Positions 27,564 to 35,971 of a stretch of 51,552 bases of DNA are shown here, in pieces. The notes under the pieces were generated by a model. That model searched no databases. It was not told where the DNA came from and was given only the letters and a program-made list of their open reading frames with translations. The position numbers and the translations under genes are program-made. Each line of letters opens with the position of its first letter. Positions within the stretch are counted from its first letter, which is position 1. Source of the DNA: JAGMXM01 sp964458325 (GTDB lineage: Bacteria > Verrucomicrobiota > Verrucomicrobiia > Limisphaerales > UBA1319); contig CAYWIM010000025.1 in NCBI GenBank assembly GCA_964458325.1, positions 1 to 51,552 of the forward strand. Direction: 5' to 3'.

Positions 27564-29216
27564 ATGCACGCAATGAATTATCTGGGCACCAGCGATTGGA
27601 TCGTGATCGGGCTTTACCTGACGGGGATCGTAGCCCTCGGGGTTTGGTTCGGCAAGGACCAGCGCAACACGCGGGACTATTTCCTGGGCAGCAAGAACAC
27701 GCCCTGGTGGGGGATCGGCCTGTCGATTGTCGCCGCCGAAACCAGCGCGCTCACTATCATCGGCGTCCCCGCCATGGCCTTCGGGGGCAATATCATGTTC
27801 ATCCAGATGATCGTCGGCTACGTGATCGCCCGCATCATTCTGGCCATCGTCATGGTGCCCCACTACCTCAAAGGCGAGATCTATTCGCCTTACCAGTTGT
27901 TCTCGAATCGGTTCGGCCCCGCCGCGCGCCAGACCGCCGGCGGGCTGTTCATCATCAGCGAAATCCTGGCCGCCGGCGTCCGCGTCTACGTCGTCTCCAT
28001 CCCCATCCAGCTCATGTTGGGACGCGAGTGGCTCGGCGCCCTGACCCAATACCCGCTGCTGGCCTTGCACCGGCTCATCGGTGTCGACACCCCGCCCGAT
28101 TTCGCCGGCGACCCCGTCCTGGGCGCCATCCTGCTGTTCGTCTTCCTTTCGCTCGTCTACACCTACATCGGAGGCGTCAAGGCTGTCATCTGGACCGATG
28201 CGGTCCAGTTCGGCCTGTTCCTCGCAGGCGGCCTGTTCACCCTCTTCTACATCCCTAGCCAGATCGAGGGCGGCTGGACAGCCACGTGGAATATGGCGGC
28301 CGCCGCCGGCAAGCTTCACTGGTTCAATCCCGCATTCTCCTGGAGCGCGCCGTTCAACATCTGGATGGGCATCATCGGCGGAACCGTAATGGTGCTTTCC
28401 TCCCACGGGGCCGAGCAGCTCATCGTCCAGCGAGTTCTCGCATGCGGCACGGTCACCGATGGACGCAAAGCGCTTGCCCTGAGCGCAGTCCTGATCTTCC
28501 CGCTCTTCCTGGTGTTCCTCCTGGTCGGCGCGTTTCTCGCCGTCTACTACCAGCTCAATCCCATCGCCATCCCCATCCCCGAGGCGCGCCCGGGCATCCA
28601 GGCCAACGATTTCATCTTCCCCATCTTCATGCTCACGGAGGCGCCCCACATCCTCAAAGGATTTCTCATCGTCGCCATCCTCTCCGCCGCCATGGCGTCG
28701 GTCAGCTCCGCCCTGACCTCGCTGGCATCCGTGTCGACCATGGACTTCGTCAAGCCCTTGCGGCCGGGAAAACCGGAGATCCACTACCTGAGGTTCAGCA
28801 GAAACTCGACCGTGTTCTGGGCTGGCGTGCTGGTGTTGACTGCCTATCTGAGCCGCGAGGTTGCCTTTGTCCTCAATGCCGCGTTCACGCTGCGCGGCCT
28901 CACCAGCGGCGCCCTCCTGGGCGGCCTCATCCTCGCCGTCTTCGCCCGCCTGCGCGGACCTCGTCCCATCATCATCGGAATGCTGGTCTCGCTCGTGTTC
29001 ATGGTCGGGTTGAGCCAGCTGAAATGGACCGTCGATGTCGGTGGCCACCCCGAAACCCGAACCGTGTTTTGGCCGTGGTTCACTCTCATCGGCGCCACCG
29101 TCACCCTGGCGACCGCCTGGATCGTTCACCGGCTCGAACCGTCTTCGGCCGCTCCGGCAGCCCCACAGAGCCAGCCAGCCCCATCGGTCACGCCCGCGCC
29201 CCCTCCGGCTCGCTGA
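27564..29216 (+). CDS. Sodium:solute symporter (SSS family), second copy
   Basis: The 550-aa product has about 13-14 transmembrane segments and clear SSS features: first helix DWIVIGLYLTGIVALGVWFG, then DYFLGSKNTPWWGIGLSIVA and an AAETSALTIIGVPAMAFGGN block. Later come FLSLVYTYIGGVKAVIWTDA and the LSAAMASVSSALTSLAS region. It imports a solute with Na+; the gene context with anmK hints at an amino-sugar or muropeptide-derived substrate, but this is only inference. The start may instead be ATG 27573. The C-terminus is Ala/Pro-rich and its last 29 bases overlap the convergent tsaD gene tail to tail. Confidence 0.88.
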   Translation: MHAMNYLGTSDWIVIGLYLTGIVALGVWFGKDQRNTRDYFLGSKNTPWWGIGLSIVAAETSALTIIGVPAMAFGGNIMFIQMIVGYVIARIILAIVMVPHYLKGEIYSPYQLFSNRFGPAARQTAGGLFIISEILAAGVRVYVVSIPIQLMLGREWLGALTQYPLLALHRLIGVDTPPDFAGDPVLGAILLFVFLSLVYTYIGGVKAVIWTDAVQFGLFLAGGLFTLFYIPSQIEGGWTATWNMAAAAGKLHWFNPAFSWSAPFNIWMGIIGGTVMVLSSHGAEQLIVQRVLACGTVTDGRKALALSAVLIFPLFLVFLLVGAFLAVYYQLNPIAIPIPEARPGIQANDFIFPIFMLTEAPHILKGFLIVAILSAAMASVSSALTSLASVSTMDFVKPLRPGKPEIHYLRFSRNSTVFWAGVLVLTAYLSREVAFVLNAAFTLRGLTSGALLGGLILAVFARLRGPRPIIIGMLVSLVFMVGLSQLKWTVDVGGHPETRTVFWPWFTLIGATVTLATAWIVHRLEPSSAAPAAPQSQPAPSVTPAPPPAR

Positions 29217-30243
29217 CCTCCGGCAGCGCCCACCCCGGCCGGACCTCCTCCTGCTCGCCCGCGGGCCGGCTGCCGGTCTGCAGCTTCAGCTCCGCCAGCA
29301 CGCCAATCATGCCGGCGTTGTCCGTGCAATAAGCCGGATCCGCCAGCCGCAGCTCCATCCCCGCCTGCGCGCACCGTTCCGCCAGCTCGCGGCGCAATCC
29401 CCGGCTGCTCGTCACCCCCCCAGCCGCGGCCAGACATCCCGCGCCCAACCGCTGCGCGGCTCGGACCGATTTCACCGCCAGCACCTCGACGACCGCCGCA
29501 CGCACGCTGGCACACAAGTCGCGCAAACCCGCTGCGTCCTCCGCCAGATCCGGATGCCGCGCCAAAAAATAGCGCACCGCCGTCTTGAGCCCGCTGAAGC
29601 TAAAATCATCGCCAGGATCGTCCCGAAGCGGACGGGGAAAATCGTAGGCCCCGGGATCCCCCTTCTCCGCCAGCTGATCCAGGATCGGGCCGCCCGGATA
29701 AGGCAACCCGAGCATCTTGCCCACCTTGTCGAAACACTCCCCCGCCGCGTCATCCAGGGTCGATCCCAGCAGCCGATGCCCCAGCACCGCCGGCACGTGC
29801 ACCAGCAAGGTATGACCCCCGCTGACCACCAGCGCCACGTTCGGCTTGAAATCGTCGAATCGCGCCCGGCCGCTCTCCCCGTCGATCCAGGCCGAATACA
29901 GGTGGGCCTCGTGATGGTGGATCCCCATCAAGGGGCGGTCCAGGGCAAAAGCCAGCGCTTGCGCCGCCTTGAACCCGATCATCAGCGCCTGGGGTAGCCC
30001 GGGCCCCTGGGTCGCTGCAACCGCATCCACATCCCCGGGACCGATCCCCGCCTGGCGAAGCGCCTCCCGAGCCACCGGCATCAGGTTCCGCAAATGCTCC
30101 CGCGTCGCCAGCTCCGGAACCACACCCCCATACTCCGCATGCAGCGCCACCTGCGAGGACACCACGTTGGACCGCACCCGGCCATCGATCACCACGGCTG
30201 ACCCCGTCTCGTCGCACGACGTCTCGATCGCCCAGATGATCAT
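29188..30243 (-). CDS. tsaD: tRNA N6-adenosine threonylcarbamoyltransferase
   Basis: The 351-aa product begins MIIWAIETSCDETG, the canonical N-terminus of TsaD. It retains the metal-binding HHHEAHL motif, QGPGLPQALMIG, VSGGHT, the GGPILDQLAEKG segment and DFSFSGLKTA, plus the C-terminal D-N-A-GM motif (YCTDNAGMIG). With TsaB, TsaC and TsaE it makes t6A37 in ANN-decoding tRNAs. The ATG at 30243 matches the family start. It follows the S41 peptidase gene by 38 bases on the same strand and its 3' end overlaps the SSS gene. Confidence 0.95.
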   Translation of the reverse strand: MIIWAIETSCDETGSAVVIDGRVRSNVVSSQVALHAEYGGVVPELATREHLRNLMPVAREALRQAGIGPGDVDAVAATQGPGLPQALMIGFKAAQALAFALDRPLMGIHHHEAHLYSAWIDGESGRARFDDFKPNVALVVSGGHTLLVHVPAVLGHRLLGSTLDDAAGECFDKVGKMLGLPYPGGPILDQLAEKGDPGAYDFPRPLRDDPGDDFSFSGLKTAVRYFLARHPDLAEDAAGLRDLCASVRAAVVEVLAVKSVRAAQRLGAGCLAAAGGVTSSRGLRRELAERCAQAGMELRLADPAYCTDNAGMIGVLAELKLQTGSRPAGEQEEVRPGWALPEVSEPEGARA

Positions 30244-30281
30244 GGCATTCGTCGGCCTGCGGCCCGCCCGCCCATGCCCGT

Positions 30282-31610
30282 TCAAGGATTCGACCGGGCG
30301 GCCAGCACCTCGACCGCTCGGCTCCTCTCCGCCAGGATCAGCATCCCCTTCAATAAATCCCGAGCCCGATCGAGGATCGCGTCCCGCGTCTCCCGAATCG
30401 CCTGGCGCCGGGCCTCGCTGACCGTCTCGAGGGCATCCACACCGCCCGGCTGCCGCTGCACAAACAGCGCTTCCTCATCCTCGGAGCTCACGGGAACCAC
30501 GATGTCCGGCTGGATGCCCTTCCCATGAATGACCCGGTGGCTCGGCGTGTAATACTTCTGCGTCGTCAGCCGCAGCGCCGATCCGTCCGGCATTTGAATG
30601 ACGGTCTGGACCGACCCCTTCCCGAAGGTCTGCTGCCCCAGGATCACGGCGCGGCGGTTGTCCTGCAGACAGCCGGCGACAATCTCGGACGCGCTCGCGC
30701 TGCCGCCGTCCACCAGCACCACTATCGGAATGTCCAGATGCTTGTTCCGGCCCGTCGCGCGATATTCCTTGCGCTTGGGCTCCAGCCGGCCCTCGGTCGA
30801 TACCACCAGCGTGCCCCGCTTCACGAAACGATCGCACACGGCCACCGCCTGGTCCATCAGCCCCCCGGGATTATTGCGCAAATCCAGGATGAGCCCCTTC
30901 ATGCCGTTGGCCTCAAGCTTCTTCAGCGCCGCCTCCAGATCATCGTTGGTCGGCTCGTTGAACTGCGTGATCCGGATATATCCCACCCCATTCGGCTCGA
31001 CCCGAAACTCGCGCCGCCCTTGGATGTCTTTCACTGTCTCGACCTTGATGATCGCGCGCACCAGCTTGAATTCTCGGGTCTGCTGCGCTCCCGTCCGCCA
31101 GACGGTAATCCGAACCGCCGTCCCCGGTTCGCCCCGCAACACCTTGACCGCATCCGGCAGCGTCAGCCGCTCCGTGCTGCGCCCGTTGATCTTCATGATC
31201 CGGTCGCCCGCTTTCACCCCCGCGTTGAAGGCCGGCGTGTCTTCCATCGGGGCGATCACGGTCAGGTAGCCGTCCCGCGCCCCCACCACGATCCCCACCC
31301 CGCCAAAAGCGCCCTCGGTGTCCTTGCTGAAATCGTCGTATTGAACCGGCTCCATGAATTCGCTGTGCGAGTCGAGCGAATCCAGCATCCCCTTGAGCGC
31401 GCCATACACCAGGTCCCGATACCCCGTCTTCTCCGCATCCACATATCCCTTGCGCACCTTGTCCAGGACCGCCGTGAATAGCTCCAGGTGCTGGTATACA
31501 GAGTCCACATCATCCGGCCGAGCCGCCCGCAAATACAGATGTGCGCCCCATGCCAGATTCAATGCCAGCACGCCCGCCACCGTCCCAAATGCCAATCGCC
31601 TCATCATCAT
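30282..31610 (-). CDS. ctpA: Carboxy-terminal processing protease (S41 family) with PDZ domain
   Basis: The 442-aa product has an N-terminal signal or anchor (residues about 3-25) and a PDZ domain at about 90-180 (GGVGIVVGARDGYLTVI, GDRIMKINGRS). The S41 catalytic region carries the nucleophile Ser in GGSASASEIVAG and the Lys in GQQTFGKGSVQ. Such proteases trim C-termini of periplasmic or envelope proteins. GGAAGGG five to eleven bases before the first of three ATGs (31610) supports this start; the next two ATGs differ by one or two residues. It lies between ispD and tsaD in a minus-strand operon. Confidence 0.93.
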   Translation of the reverse strand: MMMRRLAFGTVAGVLALNLAWGAHLYLRAARPDDVDSVYQHLELFTAVLDKVRKGYVDAEKTGYRDLVYGALKGMLDSLDSHSEFMEPVQYDDFSKDTEGAFGGVGIVVGARDGYLTVIAPMEDTPAFNAGVKAGDRIMKINGRSTERLTLPDAVKVLRGEPGTAVRITVWRTGAQQTREFKLVRAIIKVETVKDIQGRREFRVEPNGVGYIRITQFNEPTNDDLEAALKKLEANGMKGLILDLRNNPGGLMDQAVAVCDRFVKRGTLVVSTEGRLEPKRKEYRATGRNKHLDIPIVVLVDGGSASASEIVAGCLQDNRRAVILGQQTFGKGSVQTVIQMPDGSALRLTTQKYYTPSHRVIHGKGIQPDIVVPVSSEDEEALFVQRQPGGVDALETVSEARRQAIRETRDAILDRARDLLKGMLILAERSRAVEVLAARSNP

Positions 31611-31759
31611 CGTCCCTTCCCGGCCGCTCCCGCGGCACTCGCTCGCTTCGCAGACTCCCCTTCGGCGAGCGCAATCCCTCCGCGCGGATCTCTTCGTGCG
31701 CCCGCGCCCGTCCACCACGTTACGGCTGCCTCATCCGGCTGACAAGCCGGCCGTTGGCC

Positions 31760-32455
31760 TCACTCATGCGCCGGGCTCTCGTGGGCCAGCAGCCACTCGA
31801 TCCATGCCAGATCCGCCGGCACGGTCGCCTTCGGATTCGGATGCCGGCTCTCGACCAGCCTCACCGGGAACCCGATCCACTCGCATGCGGCCGCGTCATC
31901 GGTCACCTGCACACCCCCGGCCCGCACCGCCTCCAGCGCCCGCCGAATCACTGGCGCCCGAAAGGTCTGCGGCGTCTGCATCCCCCATAGCCGCGAGCGG
32001 TCCACGGTCCGCACCACCATCTGGCGCTCGTCGGCTTCCTTCAGCGTATCCGTCACGCGCATCGCCGCCGCTGCCGCGCCATGCTCGCGCGCCGCCGCGA
32101 TCGTCGCGGAAACCAGCTCGGGCCGCGTGCAAGGCCGGGCGCCGTCCTGGATCGCCACCAGCTCGCAACCCGGCTCCAGGGCATCCAGCCCGTTGCGGAC
32201 GCTATCCTGGCGTTCCCTCCCGCCATCGGCCAGCCGCCACGGCTTGCGCAGACGCAGGCGCCCCCCCCATTCGATCCATGCCGGCCGCTGATCCGCCCGC
32301 ACAACCAGGACGATCTCGTCGATCCCATCGGCCCGATCGATCCGTTCCCAGGTGTGCGTCACCAGCGGGCGCCCCGCCACTGGCAGCCAAAGCTTGTCCA
32401 CGCCCGGCCCCATCCGCACCCCGCGCCCCGCTGCCACGATGATCGCCGCAATCAT
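31760..32455 (-). CDS. ispD: 2-C-methyl-D-erythritol 4-phosphate cytidylyltransferase
   Basis: The 231-aa product has the nucleotidyltransferase core of IspD: AAIIVAAGRGVRMG at the start, DKLWLPVAGRPLV, QDGARPCTRPE, the LWGMQTPQTF loop and VTDDAAACEW. IspD forms CDP-ME from MEP and CTP in the non-mevalonate isoprenoid pathway. No ispF fusion is present. The ATG at 32455 gives the family-typical N-terminus. It starts 58 bases after the recJ stop. Confidence 0.93.
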   Translation of the reverse strand: MIAAIIVAAGRGVRMGPGVDKLWLPVAGRPLVTHTWERIDRADGIDEIVLVVRADQRPAWIEWGGRLRLRKPWRLADGGRERQDSVRNGLDALEPGCELVAIQDGARPCTRPELVSATIAAAREHGAAAAAMRVTDTLKEADERQMVVRTVDRSRLWGMQTPQTFRAPVIRRALEAVRAGGVQVTDDAAACEWIGFPVRLVESRHPNPKATVPADLAWIEWLLAHESPAHE

Positions 32456-32513
32456 GGCGCCCTCATACCAGTTCCGCCCGCATTGTCCAGCCCACCCTCG
32501 ATCCCGACGCCGC

Positions 32514-34256
32514 TCACGACGCCGGCCTCCAGTCCAACACGTGCAGCTGCACCACGCAGCGGCCCTGGTATTCGTTGAGCCGCGGAGCGAATGCCAGGTC
32601 GAATTCTCCATCGGGCAGCGCAGCATCCCCGGCCCGCCACCAGACCGCTTCGCTGGCAGCCCGCCCGTCCGTCACCTGGAGCTTCACGTGCTGCTGATCC
32701 CGCCCCATCCGCTGGACCGGCCGCATGCATCGCAACCCCAGCGCCGCGAACTGCACAGGCGGATTGCCGGATCCCACGGGCTCCAGACAGCCCAGCTGCT
32801 CCACCAGCTCCCGAGTCATTTCCCCCAATGTCACCTCCGCATCCAGCCGCAGCACCCGCCGCAGATCCTCCCGCTGCAGCCGATCCCGGGCATAGGCGTT
32901 GAGCCGATCTCGCAAATGATTCACGTTCGCCGGATCCATCGTCAATCCCGCCGCCTGCGCATGCCCTCCATGCCGAACCAGCAGATCGCCGCACGCCCTC
33001 AGCCCGGCCGCCAAATCGAATCCCTCGATGCTCCGCCCCGATCCCCGCCATAGACTGCCATCCCCGCCCAGGATGATCGTCGGCCGATGATACTGCCGCA
33101 ACACCCGCGCCGCCACGATCCCCACCACCCCGATGTGCCATGGCAGGCTGCCCTCGACAATCACGTAGTCCCGCTCCGGATCGAACGCGGCTCCGACCTT
33201 CCGGATGACCTCCGCCAGGATCTCCTGTTCAATCGCCTGCCGCTCGCGGTTCCGTGCATCCAGCTCGCCCGCCAGCCCCGCTGCTTCCGACGGATCTCGA
33301 GTTTGAAGCAGCCGCAGCGCCGTCTCCGCATCCTGCAACCGGCCCGCCGCGTTCAGCCGGGGCGCCAGTTGAAATCCCACCTGCGCCGCCCGAACCGGGC
33401 TTCCCACCTGGCTGATCTCCTTGAGCGCCACCAGACCCGGACGCTCGGTCTGCCCCAGCCGCCTCAGCCCGTGCGCAACCAGGATCCGATTCTCGCCCCT
33501 GAGCGGCACCATGTCCGCCACGGTCCCCAGCGCCACCAGGTCCAGCAAAGACCGGAGATCGTACCGGATCGCCTCCGGCCACCCCTGGCGCCGCCCGTGT
33601 TTCACCAGCGCATGCGCCAGCTTGAAAGCCAAACCCGCCGAGCAAAACCCATGCCTATCCCCCGCCGCTTCGCCTGAACCGCCGCGGCCCGACAGGCGCC
33701 GGGGGTTGATCAATGCCCGCGCGCCCGGGGCCGGAGAGGAGACCTGGTGATGATCGACCACAATCACATCCACCCCCCGCGATCCCAGCCAGCCGATCGC
33801 CTCCACCGATGTCGATCCGCAGTCCACCGCAATCCATAGCGGCGCCGCATGGCGCTCCCGACAATGACCCGCCACCTCCAGGCTCAACCCATAACCCTCA
33901 TCCAGCCGCCGCGGCAAATAGCACTCCACCCCCCACCCCAACGCCCGCATCGACTCCTCCAGCAGCGCCGTCGCCGTCACCCCATCCACGTCGTAATCGC
34001 CGAAGATCACCACCGGCTCCTTCCGCGCACGCGCCTGCCCCAGCCGCTCCACCGCCGCCGCCATGTCCGGCAGATCGAATGGATCCCCCAGCCGCGCCAG
34101 CCGCGGATGAAGATACTCCTCGATCGCCGGACCGTCGCGATAGCCGCGGTTGGAAATGCACCGGCCCACCAAGGGCGTCACCCCCAGCTCCCCGAGCGCT
34201 CTCGCCACGCTGTCCGGCGGAGGCGCATCGATGCTCCAGTGCGGATTCAGGCACAC
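32514..34256 (-). CDS. recJ: Single-stranded-DNA-specific exonuclease RecJ
   Basis: The 580-aa product has the DHH motifs: VVIFGDYDVDGVTATALL (motif I), VDCGSTS (II) and VVDHHQ (III). The DHHA1 part includes RHGGHAQAAGL, and an OB-like C-terminal domain follows. RecJ degrades ssDNA 5' to 3' in recombination and mismatch repair. No ATG gives a plausible N-terminus, so the GTG at 34256 is proposed. It begins just before the exoD stop, overlapping it by 10 bases, and gives the normal RecJ length. The next in-frame alternative is a CTG two codons on. Confidence 0.92.
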   Translation of the reverse strand: MCLNPHWSIDAPPPDSVARALGELGVTPLVGRCISNRGYRDGPAIEEYLHPRLARLGDPFDLPDMAAAVERLGQARARKEPVVIFGDYDVDGVTATALLEESMRALGWGVECYLPRRLDEGYGLSLEVAGHCRERHAAPLWIAVDCGSTSVEAIGWLGSRGVDVIVVDHHQVSSPAPGARALINPRRLSGRGGSGEAAGDRHGFCSAGLAFKLAHALVKHGRRQGWPEAIRYDLRSLLDLVALGTVADMVPLRGENRILVAHGLRRLGQTERPGLVALKEISQVGSPVRAAQVGFQLAPRLNAAGRLQDAETALRLLQTRDPSEAAGLAGELDARNRERQAIEQEILAEVIRKVGAAFDPERDYVIVEGSLPWHIGVVGIVAARVLRQYHRPTIILGGDGSLWRGSGRSIEGFDLAAGLRACGDLLVRHGGHAQAAGLTMDPANVNHLRDRLNAYARDRLQREDLRRVLRLDAEVTLGEMTRELVEQLGCLEPVGSGNPPVQFAALGLRCMRPVQRMGRDQQHVKLQVTDGRAASEAVWWRAGDAALPDGEFDLAFAPRLNEYQGRCVVQLHVLDWRPAS

Positions 34257-34960
34257 AGGCGGCCCACCCACTCGTAAATCGTCGAGTAATATCGCGCCAG
34301 CACCCCCGCGATCAATCCGCTGATCAATCCGAAATAGAGCAGCGTCCCCACCACGCACGCATACGCCACCCAGATCAGTTTCCCGTCTTCTTCCATCAGG
34401 CTGGCCGAGAGAAATATGATCGCATAACAGGGGCCGGTGTTGGTGAACGGCAGGGGCAGCGGCAGTGTGAGAAACATCGCCATCAGCACCAACAAGACCC
34501 CGTTCCCGATCCGGGCGGCCCGCCAGCTCAGCCAGCTCGGGCCCCGCGGCCGAGCCCATCTCTCGATGAATCGCAGGAGCTTCATGCTGGCGTGCACCAG
34601 CTTCGGATGCCGGCTCCAGGCCACGGGCCGCTCGCCCAGGAACCGCGGCAGCCGCGGCGGCAACCCCATCATCTGCCGAATCGCCAGCAGCAGGATCGCC
34701 ACGCCCAGCACCGTCGACACCGCCGGCAGCGGCAGCGGCGTCGCGAATGGCAGGCTCAGCACGATGATCAGCAGATAAACCCCCCGCCCTCCTGTCCCTT
34801 CCAGCATGCCGTTGAGGGTCCGGCGTCCCTCGCCCGCCGATCCCTGCAGCATCGACTCGATCTCCTTCGACAACGGCGGCGGTTTCGCGGCCCGGATTAT
34901 GCCCCCCCCTTCGGGCGAGGGCGGATCCGCGCCAGCTCCACCAGCCGAGTCAGGATTCAT
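34247..34960 (-). CDS. ExoD-family membrane protein
   Basis: The 237-aa product fits the ExoD family: an N-terminal helical region with LSKEIESML, a GRGVYLLIIVLSLPFATPLPLPAVST segment and four to five further membrane helices, including LTLPLPLPFTNTGPCYAIIFLS with its typical PLPxPF repeats. ExoD proteins are linked to exopolysaccharide synthesis in rhizobia, but their biochemical role is unknown. The ATG overlaps the terC-like stop (ATGA). Confidence 0.85.
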   Translation of the reverse strand: MNPDSAGGAGADPPSPEGGGIIRAAKPPPLSKEIESMLQGSAGEGRRTLNGMLEGTGGRGVYLLIIVLSLPFATPLPLPAVSTVLGVAILLLAIRQMMGLPPRLPRFLGERPVAWSRHPKLVHASMKLLRFIERWARPRGPSWLSWRAARIGNGVLLVLMAMFLTLPLPLPFTNTGPCYAIIFLSASLMEEDGKLIWVAYACVVGTLLYFGLISGLIAGVLARYYSTIYEWVGRLCA

Positions 34961-35928
34961 TGTCGATTCGCCGCTTCACTCCCCGCCGGCGTCCGCCGCC
35001 GATCCCGGCAGCCGGCAATCACGGAGGCTGCAATCGAGAGCAGAATGATGCCCCCCACCACCCCGAGCGCCACCCCAATCGGCACCGGCCCCACCCAGTC
35101 CACAATCAGCATCTTCACCCCGATAAAGATCAGCACCACGGATAATCCCACCTTCAAATACCGGAAATAACAGATCGCGTTGGCCAGCACGAAATACAGC
35201 GAGCGCAGCCCCAGAATCGCAAATACGTTCGAGGTGAATATGATGAACGGCTTGGTCGTGATAGCAAAAATCGCAGGGATCGAGTCCAGCGCGAAGATCA
35301 GGTCGGTCGTCTCCACCATCAGCAGCACCAGCGCCAGCGGAGTCAGAAACCGCCGGCCGTTCACTCGAGTCAAAAACCGCTGCCCGTCATACTGCGTGGT
35401 CAGCGGAAACCAGCGCTGCGCCAATCGCACCAGCCGGTTGTTCTCCGGCCGCACTTCATCCAGCTTGCCGAACACCATCTTCAGCCCGCTGTAGATCAGG
35501 AATGCCCCGAAGAAATAGAGGGTCCAGTGAAACCGCGTCACCAGGGCCGCCCCACCCGCGATCATCACCCCCCGCATGATCAGCGCCCCCAGGATCCCCC
35601 AGAACAACACCCGATGCTGATAAACCGCCGGCACCTGGAAATAGCCGAAGATCATCGCGATCACAAAGACGTTGTCCATCGACAACGACAGCTCGATGAT
35701 ATACCCCGTCAGAAACTCCAGCGCCTCCACCCGCCCCCGCAGACTCACCAGGTTGGCCGCAAACGCCATCGCCAGCAGAAACCACAACGTCGTCCACGCC
35801 AGCGCTTCCCCAAACCGGACTTCGTGGGCCCGCTTGTGAAACACACCCAGATCCAGCGCCAGACACACCAGGATCGAGGCGATAAATAAAACCCAGTGCC
35901 ACCAGTGGATTTCGGTGAACTCGAACAT
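34957..35928 (-). CDS. TerC-family integral membrane protein
   Basis: The 323-aa product has about nine transmembrane segments. It carries the two TerC signatures SLSMDNVFVIAMIFGYF and ETTDLIFALDSIPAIFAI, with the conserved acidic residues thought to bind metal. TerC/Alx proteins are implicated in Mn2+ export and metal loading of exported proteins. The ATG at 35928 begins MFEFTEIHWWHW, just before the first helix. It ends in an ATGA overlap with exoD and follows the secDF gene on the same strand by 43 bases, so the whole minus-strand set may form one transcription unit. Confidence 0.92.
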   Translation of the reverse strand: MFEFTEIHWWHWVLFIASILVCLALDLGVFHKRAHEVRFGEALAWTTLWFLLAMAFAANLVSLRGRVEALEFLTGYIIELSLSMDNVFVIAMIFGYFQVPAVYQHRVLFWGILGALIMRGVMIAGGAALVTRFHWTLYFFGAFLIYSGLKMVFGKLDEVRPENNRLVRLAQRWFPLTTQYDGQRFLTRVNGRRFLTPLALVLLMVETTDLIFALDSIPAIFAITTKPFIIFTSNVFAILGLRSLYFVLANAICYFRYLKVGLSVVLIFIGVKMLIVDWVGPVPIGVALGVVGGIILLSIAASVIAGCRDRRRTPAGSEAANRQ

Positions 35929-35971
35929 GCTAGAACGACCGGAAACCGTGGGCGCCCCACGGCTCCCCGCA

